Positions 7,641-13,861 of a DNA stretch of 13,861 nt are shown here, in pieces. The notes under the pieces were generated by a model. That model was given only the letters and a program-made list of their open reading frames with translations, was not told the DNA's origin and made no database searches. The stretch's first letter is position 1. Each line of letters begins with the position of its first letter. Location of the stretch: positions 1-13,861 of the forward strand of contig MEEC01000041.1 of NCBI GenBank assembly GCA_001724315.1, given 5' to 3'. Both the position numbers and the translations under genes were made by a program. The stretch comes from Lautropia sp. SCN 70-15. Lineage in GTDB: Bacteria; Pseudomonadota; Gammaproteobacteria; Burkholderiales; Burkholderiaceae_E.

Positions 7641-7654
7641 GTTCGGGCCCGAAC
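7641..7654. promoter_or_regulatory. Perfect 14-bp palindrome before the cyclase gene
   Basis: GTTCGGGCCCGAAC at 7641-7654 is its own reverse complement. It sits in the 89-bp gap between the PepSY gene stop (7699) and the preferred cyclase start (7609), about 31 bp upstream of that start. A spacerless palindrome is more like a dimeric protein-binding site or restriction-type site than a hairpin. No matching -10/-35 pair is evident on the - strand. No regulator can be named, and GC-rich DNA makes such palindromes somewhat more likely by chance. Confidence 0.4.
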
Positions 7655-7698
7655 AACCGGGCTGCTTGCCGCCCCGCACTCCAGGGCATGCGGCGAGT

Positions 7699-8799
7699 CT
7701 AGCGCGATCGCCGGCGCGACCGCGGCACCGGGCGGCGGGCCCCCCACAGGCAGACGCCCAGCACCGACAGCGAGGCGAGCATGGCGCCCGAAATCCCGGT
7801 CAGCAGCAGCTGGGTGGCCCCACCCAGTTCTCCGATGTGCAACGGATACATGAGCCGAAACAGCTGGGTGCCGGGATCGAGCTCATCGTGCCGTGTCACC
7901 CGCAGCACCTCGGCCGTGCGCGGATCCAGCCAGACCATGGACAGCCCGTTCGGATGCGTCTCGCCCGGCAGCCGCTTGCGCACGCGCACCGGCCGCGCCG
8001 GATCGGCGGGCACCTCCACGTAGCCGGGCTGCCCGCCCGGCAGGGCCAGGTCGGCCGCGGCGACCAACCGATCGATCGACGGCAGGTGCCGATGCGGCGG
8101 TTCGAAAGCGACGGCCGGCAACGACGGCGGAACAAGGGGCGCTTCTCCCGCAATCGCGCTGACGAAACCCGAGACCGGCCGCCACGCCATGTAGACGCCC
8201 GACAGCAGGCTGCTCGCGATCAGCAGGCCCGCCACAGCACCGCCGACCCGATGAAGATCGAAAAGCAGCCGGACCTGTCCTGCCCCCGGTTGCACGCGAA
8301 ACGCCGAACTCCAGCCCGCCGGCCACCAGAGCCAGTAGCCGCTCGCGATCAGCAGCAGGCCGCCCAGGCCGGCGGCCGCCAGCACCGCCCGGCCGGCCTG
8401 GCCCGACAACAGCTCGGCGTGCAGTTCGAACAGCCAGTCGAACCAGGCGCCGGTCCCCTTGCGCTCGCCGAGCAGGCGCCCGGTGTACGGATCGACGAAC
8501 ACCCGCCCGTGCCAGGTGCCATCGACATGGACGATCAGGCTCTCGTCGTCCGCTCGAGGCGGCCGGTAGACGAACGACGCGCCATCCCCGAAACGTGCCA
8601 CGAGACCGGCATGGATCGCGTCGAGCCCTCGTCTCGCCTGGCCCGGCTCGACGACGAACAGTTCCCGCCCGAGCGCCCGGTCGACAGGCTTGCCGACGAT
8701 CAACAGCAAGCCGGTCAGGCCCTGCAGCAACAGCGGGACGAGCAGCACGAGCCCAAGCCAGCGGTGGAGGCTGCGCAGCAGCGAACGCGACCGCTTCAT
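7699..8799 (-). CDS. PepSY-domain inner-membrane protein, probable siderophore-iron reductase or uptake partner
   Basis: 366 residues with the layout of PepSY-associated TM proteins (FoxB/PiuB/FpvG-like). There are four likely membrane helices (about 14-34, 138-158, 187-205, 329-351) with two periplasmic PepSY-like stretches between them. Conserved histidines sit next to the helices: LHRW (His12), ELHAEL (His127), DLHRVGG (His183) and PLHIGELGG (His321). In related proteins such residues are thought to support haem-linked electron transfer that reduces ferric siderophores in the periplasm. The WLWWP segment near 156-160 and the strongly basic C-terminal tail (RRPVPRSRRRSR) are also usual for the family. 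The gene starts 59 bp after the TonB receptor stop on the same strand, so it is probably co-transcribed under Fur control. The exact reaction is inferred from context and family. Confidence 0.85.
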   Translation of the reverse strand: MKRSRSLLRSLHRWLGLVLLVPLLLQGLTGLLLIVGKPVDRALGRELFVVEPGQARRGLDAIHAGLVARFGDGASFVYRPPRADDESLIVHVDGTWHGRVFVDPYTGRLLGERKGTGAWFDWLFELHAELLSGQAGRAVLAAAGLGGLLLIASGYWLWWPAGWSSAFRVQPGAGQVRLLFDLHRVGGAVAGLLIASSLLSGVYMAWRPVSGFVSAIAGEAPLVPPSLPAVAFEPPHRHLPSIDRLVAAADLALPGGQPGYVEVPADPARPVRVRKRLPGETHPNGLSMVWLDPRTAEVLRVTRHDELDPGTQLFRLMYPLHIGELGGATQLLLTGISGAMLASLSVLGVCLWGARRPVPRSRRRSR

Positions 8800-8858
8800 G
8801 TCGGGTGCACCATCGCAACCGGAACCATCCTGGGCCCTGCGCGCGGAACGCCGCGGAA

Positions 8859-10952
8859 TCAGAACGCCATCTGCGCGCTCAGGCGCAGCGTGCGTGGCAG
8901 TCCCTGGGCGAGATAGCCAGCACCGGCGGCTGCCCAGTAATTCCGGTCGGTCAGGTTCTCGATGTTCGCTCGCAATACGACCGGCCTGCCATCGAACTTC
9001 GTCCGCCAGGCAGCGCCAAGATCGACGCGGGTGAAGCTCCCGATCTCGCCCTGATTGAGGTTGTTCACCATGCGCGCACCCACGTGGAACACACCCGCGC
9101 CGACCGACAGGCCGGGCAGGGCCTCGACGCGGTAGTCGACGTAGAGGCTGGCCGTGAACTCGGCAGTGTTCTCGGGCCGCTTGCCGACGAGGGCCGGGCT
9201 GGTCGAGCGCACCACCTCGGCATCGAGCAGCTGCGTCGAGGAATAGAAGGACAGCCGGCGCGTCAGCTCGCCGCTCGCAGCCAGCTCGAGGCCGCGGTAG
9301 CGCGCCTCGCCGTTCACCGAGTAGACGTTGGTCGCAGGATCGATGCCGGCGCTGGGTCGGTCGATCTCGAACAGCGAGGCCTGCACCAGCGCGCCGCCGA
9401 CCTCGGCTTTCGCGCCGACTTCGCGCTGCTTCGTCCTGACCGCGGGAAACACCTGCGCGGGGTTGGCCGCCGACAGCGGCGCCTGGCCACCCTCCTCCAG
9501 ACCCTCGATGTAGCTGGCGTACAGGTTGACTCGCGGCGCCAGCCGGTAGCCGACGGAAACGGCCGGAGTCGTCTCGCTGGTCTCGTAGACAGAGGTCGGC
9601 GACACGTTGCGGTAGTCGATCCAGCGCACGCCGACCGAGCCGCTCCAGTTGCCCCAGCTCATCCTGTCGTGAACGTAGAGGCCGCGGTCGTTGATACGGG
9701 TGCGCGGCGCCGGTGCACCCAGCGTCACGGTCGGCGCGGCGAGCGCCACCGGGTCGTAGAGGTTCTGCGGCTGGGCGAAGCTGGTGAAGGCCCCGGAGGT
9801 CTGCTCCCTGCGATTGTCGACCCAGCCGAAGGTCAGCTCATGCGACAACCCGCCGGCGTCGAACATTCCCAGGACCTCGGTGCGCAGCATCCGGTTGTCG
9901 TAGTCCTGGCAGCACTGGACGAAGGTGAAGGCCTGGCCTGCGCCGGTGACGAGGTCGTAGTTTCGGATGTCGGTGAAGTTGCGCCGCGGCCGCTCGGTCT
10001 CGGCAGACCCGACCTCGACGGTCCAGATCCAGTTGTCCGACAGCGAGTAGTCCGAGCGCAGCAGCAGGTTGGTCGCGTTGGCTTCGTAGCGCGCCCAGTC
10101 GGCGGTCAGCAGCTTCGTCGGATCGGGCAGCCTGGGGATCGGCACGACGCCGTCGACCGCTGGCAGCAAGCGAACGGATGCCTGCTCGACCGAATCCTGC
10201 CGAACGTGCTCGAGGTCGGCCTTCAGCAGCCACCGGTCGGTGACCCGCCAGTCCAGCGCTGCGGAGGCGAAGCTGCGCGAGCCTTCGAAGCCGTCGATGC
10301 CCTCGCGCTGGCGCGAGTCGGCGAGATTGACGCGCCAGCCGAAGCTGCCGTCCTCGCTGCGGCGCGCGAGGTCGCCGTGAATGCCCAGCGCGCCGTGCTG
10401 GTTGCCGGTGAGCGTGAGCGTCGTGACCGGATCCGGGCCCGCGCGCCTGGTGACCAGGTTGACGATGCCCGAGGGCGGCACCAGGCCATAGTAGAGGCCG
10501 GAGGAGCCCTTCAGCACCTCGATCCGCTCCTTGTTCTCGATCGGCAAGTCGATCAGGTTGATCACCGGCAGCGAACCGTTCATCCGGTAGTTCGACCGGT
10601 TCTCGACCGTGATGCCGCGGATCGCGATGTTGCTGTAGATCGTCGGGCCGAGCTGCGAGCGGGTGACGCCGGCCGTGTTCTTCAGCGCCTCGTAGATCGT
10701 CGTGGCCTGCTGCGCCTCGATCACCGCGGCAGGCACCACGTCGACCGACAACGGCACGTCGATGACGTCGCGATCGCGGAACACGCCGGTCTGGGTAGAC
10801 ACGCCACGCCAGCTGCCGGCCGACTCGCCGGTGACGGTCACCGCCTCGAGCTCTCGCTCTCCGGTGGTCTGGGCGTTCGAGATCGACGGGATGGAGGCGG
10901 CGGCGGTTGCTGCGATCAGCACGGCCGCCGCGGCGTTGCGGTCTGCGGGCAT
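8859..10952 (-). CDS. TonB-dependent siderophore receptor
   Basis: 697 residues, an outer-membrane receptor for ferric siderophores. A signal peptide covers about residues 1-27 (hydrophobic Ala-rich core, cleavage near SNA/Q). The TonB-box-like EAVTVTG follows at 36-42. The plug domain runs to about 170 and includes IEVLKGSSGLYYG (144-156) and GIVNLVTRRA (162-171), typical siderophore-receptor signatures. The remainder is a beta-barrel with alternating residues, ending in the C-terminal phenylalanine (LRLSAQMAF) recognised by the Bam machinery. There is no N-terminal signalling extension, so it is not a FecA-type transducer. ATG 10952 has a good AGGAG (positions 10958-10962 on the other strand) and a Fur box just upstream. 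A vicinal Cys pair (347-348) in an extracellular-looking part of the barrel is unusual. Which siderophore it takes up cannot be read from the sequence. Confidence 0.93.
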   Translation of the reverse strand: MPADRNAAAAVLIAATAAASIPSISNAQTTGERELEAVTVTGESAGSWRGVSTQTGVFRDRDVIDVPLSVDVVPAAVIEAQQATTIYEALKNTAGVTRSQLGPTIYSNIAIRGITVENRSNYRMNGSLPVINLIDLPIENKERIEVLKGSSGLYYGLVPPSGIVNLVTRRAGPDPVTTLTLTGNQHGALGIHGDLARRSEDGSFGWRVNLADSRQREGIDGFEGSRSFASAALDWRVTDRWLLKADLEHVRQDSVEQASVRLLPAVDGVVPIPRLPDPTKLLTADWARYEANATNLLLRSDYSLSDNWIWTVEVGSAETERPRRNFTDIRNYDLVTGAGQAFTFVQCCQDYDNRMLRTEVLGMFDAGGLSHELTFGWVDNRREQTSGAFTSFAQPQNLYDPVALAAPTVTLGAPAPRTRINDRGLYVHDRMSWGNWSGSVGVRWIDYRNVSPTSVYETSETTPAVSVGYRLAPRVNLYASYIEGLEEGGQAPLSAANPAQVFPAVRTKQREVGAKAEVGGALVQASLFEIDRPSAGIDPATNVYSVNGEARYRGLELAASGELTRRLSFYSSTQLLDAEVVRSTSPALVGKRPENTAEFTASLYVDYRVEALPGLSVGAGVFHVGARMVNNLNQGEIGSFTRVDLGAAWRTKFDGRPVVLRANIENLTDRNYWAAAGAGYLAQGLPRTLRLSAQMAF

Positions 10953-10980
10953 GGTGACTCCTGGATTTATTACGAATCTT

Positions 10981-10999
10981 AATGAGAACGATTCTCAAT
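10981..10999. promoter_or_regulatory. Fur box upstream of the TonB receptor gene
   Basis: AATGAGAACGATTCTCAAT contains the perfect inverted arms TGAGAA (10983-10988) and TTCTCA (10992-10997). The core 10983-10997 matches the 7-1-7 Fur consensus TGATAATNATTATCA at 11 of 14 fixed positions. It lies 29-47 bp before the receptor start, where Fur-Fe2+ would block RNA polymerase. A possible -10, TAAGAT on the - strand, overlaps or abuts it. This points to repression in iron-rich conditions of the receptor and the genes that follow it. Confidence 0.85.
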
Positions 11000-11016
11000 C
11001 GTATCACAGGAGCCAT

Positions 11017-11055
11017 CCCGCCTTTGCGGCGGCGGGGGCGCGCCTTCGCCGCGCC
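11017..11055 (-). terminator. Possible terminator hairpins after the DsbA-family gene
   Basis: Two GC-rich stem-loops lie directly beyond the stop codon at 11058. One pairs 11050-11055 with 11037-11042 (6 bp, 7-nt loop). The other pairs 11031-11036 with 11017-11022 (CCCGCC/GGCGGG, 8-nt loop). Neither is followed by a clear T-run on the - strand. They lie between this gene and the Fur-controlled promoter, a sensible place for a terminator, but such stems are common in GC-rich DNA. Confidence 0.35.
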
Positions 11056-11057
11056 GG

Positions 11058-11723
11058 TCAGCTACCGCGCGCCTGCTCGAAGGCCGCCAGCAGCGCGTCG
11101 GCGCCTTGCGCGCCGCTCACGCCGAGCTTGCCGTCGATGACGAAGAAGGGCACGCCGCTCACGCCGAGCTTGCGCGCCTCGGTGTCGTCGCGGGCCGCCT
11201 GCTGCGCGCCGGCGCCGTCGAGCGCTTCGCGGATCGCCGCGTCGGGCAGGCCGGCCTCGCGGGCGAGCTGCTCGAGGGCTTCGCGCGAGCTCAGGTCGGC
11301 CCCCTCGACGAAGTAGGCCAGGAACAGGCGCTCGACGACCGCCTGCTGCGCGTCGCCCTGCGCGGCGCCGATCAGCGCGTGGGCGCGCAAGGTGTTCGGC
11401 TGGCGGGCGATTTTCGCGAAGTCGGGCTCCAGCCCCACGGCCCGGGCCGCCGCGCTCACGCGCTGGTAGATCGCGCCGGGATCGGGCGTGCCGAACTTGC
11501 GCGCCAGGTAGTCGGCCCGCGCCATGCCTTCCTCGGGCAGGTCCGGGTTGAGCTGGAACGGATGCCAGCGCACCTGCGGGTCCGGCGTGCCGGGGTGCGC
11601 CTCGCGCCAGCGTGCGAGAGCGGCTTCGAGCTGCCGCTTGCCCACGTAGCACCAGGGGCACACCACGTCGGAAATCACGTCGATGCGCAGCACCGGGCCT
11701 GCGGGTTCGAGGATGGCGTTCAT
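11058..11723 (-). CDS. DsbA-family (FrnE-like) thiol oxidoreductase, cytoplasmic
   Basis: 221 residues. A thioredoxin-fold protein with a helical insertion, of the DsbA/FrnE/2-hydroxychromene-2-carboxylate isomerase superfamily. The redox motif is CPWC (Cys22-Cys25) in VISDVVCPWCYVGKRQLE. The cis-proline loop is GVSGVPFFVIDGK (187-199, Pro192), followed by GAQGADALLAAFEQA. No signal peptide is present, so it is expected in the cytoplasm. FrnE-like proteins act as disulfide isomerases or are linked to oxidative stress and polyketide pathways; the substrate here is unknown. Two cysteines in the active site argue for oxidoreductase rather than isomerase activity. I start it at ATG 11723, which has GGAGA a few bases upstream; the frame is open further upstream but that part overlaps the next gene and shows no domain. 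It lies 59 bp after the transporter gene and is probably last in its operon. Confidence 0.87.
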   Translation of the reverse strand: MNAILEPAGPVLRIDVISDVVCPWCYVGKRQLEAALARWREAHPGTPDPQVRWHPFQLNPDLPEEGMARADYLARKFGTPDPGAIYQRVSAAARAVGLEPDFAKIARQPNTLRAHALIGAAQGDAQQAVVERLFLAYFVEGADLSSREALEQLAREAGLPDAAIREALDGAGAQQAARDDTEARKLGVSGVPFFVIDGKLGVSGAQGADALLAAFEQARGS

Positions 11724-11738
11724 GTCTTTCTCCGTGAG

Positions 11739-11782
11739 CGCGCGAGCATCGCGCGGGTCAGCGATTCGACGACGCTCGCGCG
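11739..11782. repeat. 9-bp inverted repeat between the AI-2E transporter and DsbA-family genes
   Basis: CGCGCGAGC (11739-11747) and GCTCGCGCG (11774-11782) are perfect inverted arms separated by 26 bp. They fill nearly the whole gap, from just past the transporter stop to just before the ribosome site of the downstream gene. In RNA from the - strand this could form a stem that weakens read-through or shields mRNA ends. There is no T-tract. Confidence 0.55.
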
Positions 11783-12916
11783 TCAGTCGTGCGAGAGGAA
11801 TTCGCCGAGCGCCGACATGCGCTCGACGTGGTCGGCGCAGATCTTCAGCACCACCAGGATCGGGATCGCCACCACCACGCCGGCGAGCCCCCAGAGCCAG
11901 CCCCAGGCCAGCACGGCCAGGAAGGTCACGACGACGTTGAGCCGCAGCCGCCGGCCCACCAGGATAGGCTGCAGGAACTGCCCTTCGACCAGCACCAGCG
12001 CGAAGAAGCTGATCGGCACCGCCAGGATGGCCGGCCAACTGTCCAGGCTCACGAAGGCGCCCGCGGTGAGCAGCACCAGGCTCATGCCGGGCCCGGCGTA
12101 GGGAATGAAGTTGAGCGCCGCCACCAGCGCGCCCCAGAACACGGCCGAGGGCATCCCGAGCAGGGCCATCACCCCCGCGGTGACCACGCCCAGCCCCAGG
12201 TTGATCGAGGCGATCGTCATGAAGTACCGGCCGATCTCGACCTGGATCGTCCGCGCGATCCCGACCGCCTTCTTCTTGTCGGTGAGCCTGGGCAGGATCC
12301 GGATAAGCTTGCGCAGGAACAGGTCGCCCGAGGACAGCAGGAAGTACAGCAGGACCACCGTCGACAAGGCGCCCACCAGCAGCGGCTTCGCGTCGTCCAG
12401 CGTCTTGAAGAGGTCACGGCGCTCGACCACCACTTCCTTCGGCTTGGGCTTGCCGGGCTTGTCCTCGGCGATGTCGGCCATCCGCTCCTGGGCGTCCTTG
12501 ATCGTCTCGAGCGGCTTCTTGACTTCGCGGATCCGGAATTCGAGCTTGCGCCACTCGGGCGACTTGGGGTTGAGCCAGCGCTGGGCGGGCGCGGCAAGCT
12601 GGGTCGCCGCGGTCAGGAGCGCGCCGATCAAGGCGGCCACCACCACCAGTGCGCCGAGCCAGCGCGGCAGGCGCATGCGGTCGGTGAAGTCCACCGCCGG
12701 CGTGAGCAGCAAGGCCAGCAGGATCGCGAGCACGATCGGGAACAGCAGCCCCTGCGCCGCCGAGAGCGCGGCGGCGCCGGCCACGATCGCGAGGATGGTC
12801 AGGCTCAGGCGCATGCCCGGCCAGCCGGGCCAGGACTCCGCGACCGGGCGCGGCGGCGGGCCTTCGTTGGCCGGGCCCGCGTCGACCGACCCGTCCGGAG
12901 TGTCGTCTTGAACCAT
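11783..12916 (-). CDS. AI-2E family transporter (PerM/YdiK-like membrane protein)
   Basis: 377 residues. Members of this family are inner-membrane proteins with about seven or eight helices. They are named after a proposed exporter of autoinducer-2, but several have other roles such as Na+/H+ exchange, so the substrate is open. After a 35-residue polar Pro-rich N-terminus come helices at about 38-74 and 86-106. A long charged soluble segment follows (about 112-175, including the Lys/Pro-rich DKPGKPKPKE), then helices from about 178. The family signature NFIPYAGP is at 269-276, and the closing block GRRLRLNVVVTFLAVLAWG...GVVVAIPILVVLKI at 321-359 is highly typical. ATG 12916 has no strong ribosome site, but lies 33 bp after the stop of the upstream TRIC-like gene, suggesting an operon. 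The next gene follows after 59 bp. Confidence 0.88.
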   Translation of the reverse strand: MVQDDTPDGSVDAGPANEGPPPRPVAESWPGWPGMRLSLTILAIVAGAAALSAAQGLLFPIVLAILLALLLTPAVDFTDRMRLPRWLGALVVVAALIGALLTAATQLAAPAQRWLNPKSPEWRKLEFRIREVKKPLETIKDAQERMADIAEDKPGKPKPKEVVVERRDLFKTLDDAKPLLVGALSTVVLLYFLLSSGDLFLRKLIRILPRLTDKKKAVGIARTIQVEIGRYFMTIASINLGLGVVTAGVMALLGMPSAVFWGALVAALNFIPYAGPGMSLVLLTAGAFVSLDSWPAILAVPISFFALVLVEGQFLQPILVGRRLRLNVVVTFLAVLAWGWLWGLAGVVVAIPILVVLKICADHVERMSALGEFLSHD

Positions 12917-12949
12917 GCGGGGAAGGATACCCTGCCCGGGGGCTCCCCC

Positions 12950-13588
12950 TCAGCGTCCGGCGAGGCCCGGAACGCGCCAGTCGCGGGCCAGCGCGATCAG
13001 GCGCAGGCCGGCGGTGACCAGGATGCCCGCCGCGAGCGCCGGCCAGCCCGGCCCCTGAAGCCAGGCGACGGCCAGGAAGGACCACGCTCCGGCGAACGAG
13101 CAGACCGCATAGGGCCGGTGGTCGGCGAAGATCGCCGGCACCTCGTTGCACAGCACGTCGCGCATCACGCCGCCGAACACGCCGGTGACCACCCCCATCA
13201 GCGCGCAGACGATCGCCGGCTGCCCCATCTCCCAGGCCAGGCCGGCGCCCGATGCGCTGAACAGCCCGAGCCCGAGCGCGTCGGCCCACAGCATCGGGCG
13301 CGCCGAGGGCGACAGGTGCGCGGCCCGCAAGCCGACCGTGCCGGCCACCACCAGGGCCAGCACCGCCCAGACGTATTCGCTGTGCTGCACCCAGAAGAAG
13401 GGCCGGCGATCGAGCAGGATGTCGCGCAGCGTGCCGCCGCCGAAGGCCGCGAAGAAGGTGACCGCGGCGACCCCCACGACGTCCATCCGCTTGCGCGCGG
13501 CCTCGATGAAGCCCGACAGCCCGAAGGCCAGCGTGCCGGCAATCTCGACCGCGGTGAGGACCCAGTCGACCCTGACGACAGGCGTCAC
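12950..13588 (-). CDS. Trimeric intracellular cation channel (TRIC/UPF0126) family protein
   Basis: 212 residues, seven predicted membrane segments. Bacterial TRIC proteins are homotrimeric, mainly potassium-permeable channels in the inner membrane. The internal two-fold repeat of the family is visible. Each half has a GLxxFxxSG element (GTLAFGLSGFIEA at 18-30; GLGLFSASGAGLA at 106-118) followed by a glycine-rich kink ending in RD (FGGGTLRDIL at 49-58; FGGVMRDVL at 138-146). The start is GTG 13588, which overlaps the stop of the preceding gene as GTGA. That arrangement supports the GTG and implies translational coupling. The stop is 33 bp before the AI-2E transporter gene. Physiological role is unknown; a link to ion or osmotic balance is plausible from channel type only. 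Confidence 0.87.
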   Translation of the reverse strand: MTPVVRVDWVLTAVEIAGTLAFGLSGFIEAARKRMDVVGVAAVTFFAAFGGGTLRDILLDRRPFFWVQHSEYVWAVLALVVAGTVGLRAAHLSPSARPMLWADALGLGLFSASGAGLAWEMGQPAIVCALMGVVTGVFGGVMRDVLCNEVPAIFADHRPYAVCSFAGAWSFLAVAWLQGPGWPALAAGILVTAGLRLIALARDWRVPGLAGR

Positions 13589-13861
13589 GCGCGGGCCCGC
13601 AGGTGGCGCGGGCGGCGCCGCTTGATGACGACCGAGGCGCGCCAGGCCAGCAGGGTGCCGAAATAGGCGAGCACCGAGAGCGAGACGGCCATGATCCCCA
13701 GGCCCAGGAAGAGCGGCTTGCCGTAAGCCGTCAGGCGGATCCAGATCTCCGACAGCCAGGCGCCGATCCCGGACGCCGCGTGTTCGAGCGAAGGCGTGAC
13801 CGCATGCGCCAGCGCGGGGTCGAGCTCGGCGGCGGCCGCCGCCTCGGGTGCGCCGAGCAGG
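13585..13861 (-). CDS. Probable DUF2062-type membrane protein, C-terminal part (5' end outside window)
   Basis: An open frame on the - strand enters from the right edge and stops with TGA at 13587-13585, giving 91 residues. It has a polar Ala/Glu-rich part, then an amphipathic stretch (GIGAWLSEIWIRLTAYGKP), one strong membrane helix (LFLGLGIMAVSLSVLAYFGTLLAW), then a basic tail (RASVVIKRRRPRHLRARA). This ending resembles the C-terminus of small DUF2062 membrane proteins common in proteobacteria, whose function is not known. The match is by general pattern only, since the characteristic N-terminal half is cut off. The stop overlaps the start of the TRIC-like gene, so this fragment is real coding sequence and probably the upstream gene of that operon. 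Confidence 0.6.
   Translation of the reverse strand, partial: LLGAPEAAAAAELDPALAHAVTPSLEHAASGIGAWLSEIWIRLTAYGKPLFLGLGIMAVSLSVLAYFGTLLAWRASVVIKRRRPRHLRARA

Noticed and set aside
8800..8858. Five-codon reading frame ending on the PepSY start as a leader peptide
   Set aside because: Too short to distinguish from chance, with no ribosome site or regulatory codon pattern.
8595..10982. A 795-codon open frame on the + strand opposite the TonB receptor
   Set aside because: Antisense shadow of a GC-rich gene; its translation has no domain, while the opposite strand encodes a full receptor with signal peptide, plug and terminal Phe.
11724..12038. N-terminal extension of the DsbA-like frame into the AI-2E transporter gene
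   Set aside because: No domain or signal peptide in the extension, and ATG 11723 has a good ribosome site.
12414..12600. Charged Lys/Pro-rich segment in the AI-2E transporter as an inserted domain
   Set aside because: Members of this family commonly carry a variable soluble segment between early helices; nothing indicates a separate domain.

Overview
The window is a dense, GC-rich stretch of what looks like an ordinary proteobacterial chromosome. Protein sequences and organisation (bacterial-type Fpr ending in a short aromatic-x-E-K tail, the asparagine-synthase/GNAT-ATP-grasp/M42 trio, a TonB receptor with a PepSY partner) fit a betaproteobacterium, probably Burkholderiales. This is inferred from protein resemblance only; no rRNA or tRNA is present. 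I see no mobile element, CRISPR array, phage gene or integration scar, and no gene-free stretch longer than about 200 bp.

Left half (1-6232), all on the + strand. The 3' end of an EamA/DMT-type membrane transporter gene is followed by fpr, a ferredoxin/flavodoxin-NADP+ reductase. After a 201-bp AT-richer gap with a plausible sigma-70 promoter comes a three-gene operon: an asparagine-synthase-like amidotransferase (asnO type), a GNAT/ATP-grasp fusion (ngg type) and an M42-family metallohydrolase. This is the known biosynthetic trio for the osmoprotectant dipeptide N-acetylglutaminylglutamine amide (NAGGN). The ATP-grasp/GNAT protein makes N-acetylglutaminylglutamine, the amidotransferase amidates it, and the hydrolase has an undefined, perhaps processing or turnover, role. 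The last two genes overlap by ATGA.

Middle (6269-10999), all on the - strand and so read right to left. A near-canonical Fur box sits immediately upstream of a TonB-dependent siderophore receptor gene, followed by a PepSY-type inner-membrane protein (probable siderophore-iron reductase or uptake partner). Then, after an 89-bp gap containing a perfect 14-bp palindrome, comes a GAF-PAS-GGDEF diguanylate cyclase. The first two genes form an iron-starvation unit. The co-oriented cyclase raises the possibility that c-di-GMP signalling is tied to iron status.

Right end (11058-13861), also - strand: a partial gene with a probable DUF2062 C-terminus overlaps (GTGA) a TRIC/UPF0126-type channel gene. 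It is followed at short spacing by an AI-2E-family transporter and a cytoplasmic DsbA/FrnE-like thiol oxidoreductase. These four look like one transcription unit without an obvious shared pathway.

The + strand block (NAGGN) and - strand block (iron/c-di-GMP) converge at 6233-6268, where an 18-bp-period short repeat lies. I did not find a clearly undescribed system. The most interesting leads are the possible iron-to-c-di-GMP operon, the inverted repeat overlapping the NAGGN promoter, and a Glu-to-Cys change in the amidotransferase's glutamine pocket.
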